DNA of 64,000 nt from Bolinopsis microptera (Eukaryota; Ctenophora; Tentaculata; Lobata; Bolinopsidae), in NCBI RefSeq assembly GCF_026151205.1, contig NC_087082.1, positions 4,133,408 to 4,197,407 on the forward strand, in the 5' to 3' direction. A model generated the notes under the pieces. The model was not told the DNA's origin and did not search any database. It saw only the letters and a list, made by a program, of their open reading frames with translations. Shown here piece after piece: positions 60,795-64,000 of this stretch. The position numbers and the translations under genes were made by a program. Position 1 is the stretch's first letter. Every line of letters begins with the position of its first letter.

Positions 60795-61657
60795 TTAGTT
60801 ATCGTCGACTATGATTGCAGTGTAAAATTTGTCATATGAATTGTCGACGGTGTAATTAGGGTCTGTTGTTATAGATGAGAGTAGCTGTTTCTTATACGAA
60901 TCACTTAAGTTTTTAACATCGGGCAGATTTCGTAGATCTGTTGGAACATTATTCCAACATTTTGCCCCCAAGTATTGAAAGTTTTTATGTGATGTTGATC
61001 TATTAACATATAGGTTGCAGCTTTCGCCGCTCCTACTACCTCCTGATATGTAACTAAATTTGTTCATAAAGTTTGTAGGACAATTGTCATGGATGATTCT
61101 AAACATATAATTTGACAGATGGAGTTGTCGTCTAAGATGGAGTGGTAACCATTTCATGTCTCTATAAACATTAAGGCTGCTCTCTGTTTGTGGAACGTTG
61201 AGAGCTATTTTGGCTACCCTTTTGTACAGAGTGTCAAGTTCAGCAAGTTTTGTCTTGCCAGCTCTACAATAGATCGTGTCTAAATAATCGAATTGTGGCA
61301 ACATGAGTGCATTGGCAAACATTTTCCTATATTTAATGGGTAGAAGTGCTTTGCTTCTATACATGGCACCAATTCTCTTCATGACCTTCCTAATAATATA
61401 ATCTACATGGCTTTTGAAGTTTAATTTACTATCTAGAATGAGGCCAAGATATTTTGTCTCTTTGCACTCCTTGATTGTGAAAGTTACCTCATTACATTCA
61501 ATGGTTAATTCATCATGTTGATCAACAGAATCAAACAATAGGAATTCAGTCTTCTTTTCATTGAGTGATAATTTATTAACACTGAGCCATTTAAAGATTG
61601 TCATAAGTTCTATTTTCATGTTTATAAATGTGCTTCTGCAGGTTTGATCAAAGAATA
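60795..61657 (-). pseudogene. LINE D ORF2, RT C-terminal part
   Basis: Reads FKWLSVNKLSLNEKKTEFLL, KYLGLILDSKLNFKSHVDYI, the CR1-type C-terminal domain and the stop at 60795, nearly identical to LINE C. The catalytic FADD block is split from it by the insertion at 61658. Confidence 0.88.
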
Positions 61658-62611
61658 TGTAAGCAGTCATCGCTTGCTTCAGATTCGTAGATTATTTGTA
61701 GTAATTTAGGTTACGAACAACAAAAACGAAAGTAATAATGATGGTAAAAAGGGTAAGAAACAAAATGATTAACAATTCAATTACTTACAAAATACACTTC
61801 CTAATTACTCTGACTTATACCGCCCTACATCTAAGTTGTAAAACACACGCCCTTACTCTACGTTCACCTATCACGGTTAACCATCGTTAACCGTCTCTAA
61901 CGGAGTCTTACCCTTAAACTACACTTACATAACACTTTCAGTCCTCGCTGACCGTCCTTATATCAGGCCCAAATCCACTATAGTTAATTCTCTCCACTCT
62001 CTCTACGCTTAAGCCAGACTGCTCATGTCCTCCGCACAGTTCACTAACTACAGTCTACGATAATGCTCTCTCCAGGACCCTAAAGTAACAGGTCCTGGCT
62101 CCAAAGTAACCTACATCAATGGCCCTCGAATCGGGCAAACTCAATCTCCCTCTGCCAGGTCCAGTCCCCAGATATAAATACTGCCGCGTCCGTGGTTTTT
62201 CGCCCGACCTCTCTAACCAGACTCACGTGCCCCTGCTCACAACTTTGGCAGCTGGTCTTATCTCCCACTAAAGCTTCATTGTCCCGAGTCCAGGTGTTAC
62301 GACTATTCATCTTTTATCCAAAGCTTCCTGTCTGATGACCTCTCTTAGAACTCACATCTTTTAGGAGCTATCTTCATCTACACAAAGGCTTTACGTCTGA
62401 GGTTTCCTAAATTCATTGTCTCTCCTCTAGAGGGTGATATATTTCTCGTCTGCCCAGGTGAGGTTCCACCCATTATCGCCATTGTCTTCTCTTTCCCTAA
62501 CTTTCCCTAACCACAGACCAGAACTGGATGTTCCACTTCCACTGCCTTATTACACAATACTGCCTTATTACACAATACTATATAAAATCTATTAAATAAT
62601 CACTGCTTACA
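61658..62611. mobile_element. Probable solo LTR (954 bp) in LINE D
   Basis: Begins TGTAAGCAGT and ends ACTGCTTACA, with AATA duplicated at 61654-61657 and 62612-62615. TG...CA ends, a short inverted terminus and a 4-bp duplication fit a solo LTR. A TATAAATA at about 62174 in mid-element would suit a plus-oriented LTR promoter. There is no coding region. The alternative is a non-autonomous DNA transposon with 10-bp ends. Two copies of TTACACAATACTGCCTTA-like sequence lie near 62550-62575. Confidence 0.65.
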
Positions 62612-63331
62612 AATAGTGCACCATCATCTGCAAATAGAAAGGGCTTAGATCGGTTACAGGCATAAATGATGTCATTTATGAAGATACTAAATAATATAGG
62701 CCCAATGATGCTTCCTTGTGGTACACCACTCAGAACTTCTAAAAATGAGCTTATTTTGCCATTGATCCTTGTGCATTGATATCTATTACATAATATGCCA
62801 ATTTTTGAAGCAATATTTCATGATTCACTGTGTCAAAGGCCTTCTTAAGATCAAGAAAGATGATTCCTGGCTTATAAGACTTAGATTTACTCATATATAT
62901 TTCGTCCATCAGATCGTACATCAAATAAGTTGTGGAGTGATTTTTCCGAAAGCCATATTGATGCCGGATGAAAAGTTTGTTCTCTTCCATGTAATCAGTG
63001 AGTTGCTTGCCGACAAAGTATTCTATAAGTTTTCCTATAAGTGGAAGGATGGATATTGGCCTGTAATTATTAGGATCATCTTTCATTCCTGCCTTATGGA
63101 TGGGAGTTACTCTAGCTTTTTTACAAAGGGTTGGTACAACACCTGTATTAAGGCTCAAATTGACAATATGGGTCAGTGGTTCAACTATGTGTGGTACAGC
63201 TTGCTTAAGTAAAAATAGAGGCACATCGTCATATGAGGCCTTGTCATTCTTGAGCGTTTCGACATACATTAGGATATCAGTTTCATTTATTTCTTGGAAT
63301 CTATCAAATGAGATGTTAGAAGTTCTAGGAG
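62612..63331 (-). pseudogene. LINE D ORF2, RT core, with deletion
   Basis: NYRPISILPLIGKLIEYFVG, LDLKKAFDTVNHE, SGVPQGSIIGPILF are present, but about 45 bp that encode YGIGGIALTWF in LINE C are deleted at about 62785-62795. The copy is therefore non-functional. Confidence 0.85.
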
Positions 63332-63668
63332 ATAAGAAGTTATTTAATTTTGCTTGGGCTATTATATTGACTATTGAGGTTTAATGATGATATGGAAGTT
63401 GAATTATATATAAATTTACACTATGTGGTTGGGGCATTTTGCATAGTAAATATGGTTACTACTCCTATATATCATATTATTTGATTGGTATTCGATTTCT
63501 GATTATTTCTCTAGGAATATGATTATTATATCTCAATTTGGCTTTAGGTAGGGTGCCCCGCTAAAAGAACTGGATTCTTCCAGGAAGCATCCCGTGCACA
63601 GACCTTGGTCTACATATATATTAAACTATTAACCATTCATGCTGTATGTGCACGAAAATTTATTTCAA
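63332..63668 (+). mobile_element. 337-bp 3' LINE fragment inserted in LINE D, 8-bp TSD
   Basis: A 5'-truncated 3' UTR of the same family, sense strand plus, ending GTGCACGAAAATTTATTTCA+A. TCTAGGAG is duplicated at 63324-63331 and 63669-63676. The uninterrupted site is visible in LINE C at about 17968. Confidence 0.92.
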
Positions 63669-63676
63669 TCTAGGAG

Positions 63677-64000
63677 GTAAAAAATCAGTAAAACTAACTC
63701 TTTCAATATTGGGGGCCTGATTTTGTAATCTTGATCCAACATTTGCAAAATGAAAGTTAAATAGCTCAGGATCATTCTCATTGATAGTTTGACAATTAGT
63801 TGTACCAGGGGTCATATGTGATGCCAGTTTGATAGTTTTCCATATCCCTTTAAGATCATTCTTGGCACTTTTAACTTGTAGATCATCGATTACATTAGCC
63901 TTTTTGCAGGTTTTAGCTAATTTATTTCTAATATTTCTCTGAATCTTGTAGCAATCCCAGGCCTCATTACACTTTATACATTTGCTACATGTACCACATT
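63677..64000 (-). pseudogene. LINE D ORF2, endonuclease-RT linker, cut by the window edge
   Basis: Same linker sequence as LINE C (FHFANVGSRLQNQAP, KRNIRNKLAKTCKKAN-like), reaching the start of the cysteine cluster at the right edge. Confidence 0.8.

Larger units (their letters stand above)
59894..64000 (-). mobile_element. LINE D: second copy of the LINE C family, with two insertions
   Basis: 3' end at 59894 (GATTGAAATAAATTTTCGTG), 3' UTR to 60794, RT C terminus 60795-61657, solo LTR 61658-62611, RT core 62612-63331, LINE fragment 63332-63668, linker region 63677 to the window edge, where the cysteine cluster begins. Sequence is nearly identical to LINE C. It is inserted in LINE A. Confidence 0.9.

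Overview
The window is animal nuclear DNA. It is AT-rich, with spliced genes, large introns, long microsatellites and dense non-LTR retrotransposons and foldback/MITE elements. The host genes (AMBRA1-type WD40, INPP5A, a pentraxin-domain protein) and the repeat style point to an aquatic or early-branching invertebrate. I cannot name the species.

Layout. 1-2.5 kb: the 3' end of a plus-strand gene with a helicase-like C terminus, then five minus-strand exons of an AMBRA1 homologue (N-terminal WD40 repeats). 2.5-7.2 kb: intergenic, with several palindromic elements. 7.3-11.4 kb: a secreted pentraxin-domain gene, whose probable second exon lies beyond a non-LTR element (LINE E). 11.8-20.3 kb: a very large palindrome (foldback) with satellite-like arms. 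Its right arm is split by LINE C (15447-19294), which has a clean 7-bp target-site duplication. 20.3-24 kb: a mosaic of short repeats, including three related units that look like structured RNAs. 27.4-46.7 kb: a complete 12-exon INPP5A (inositol-polyphosphate 5-phosphatase) gene on the minus strand. Its introns hold a 2.6-kb foldback element, a 21-bp minisatellite and giant (CT)n, (GA)n and (TG)n arrays. 48-64 kb: a nest of retrotransposons, with at least six insertions stacked inside one LINE copy.

The most unusual system is a CR1-like LINE (copies A and B, plus strand, 49.2-59.9 kb). Its first ORF fuses an AlkB-type 2-oxoglutarate/Fe(II) dioxygenase domain to an SGNH/GDSL esterase. Its second ORF carries a PHD finger, an AP endonuclease, a cysteine cluster and a reverse transcriptase. 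In copy B the dioxygenase and esterase catalytic motifs and the whole of ORF2 are intact. Esterase and PHD domains are known in CR1-like elements; the dioxygenase is the surprise.

Order of events at 48-64 kb: copy A landed first and was then hit by copy B, two copies of a second LINE family and a 110-bp MITE. The younger LINE D was in turn hit by a probable solo LTR and by a 3' fragment of its own family.
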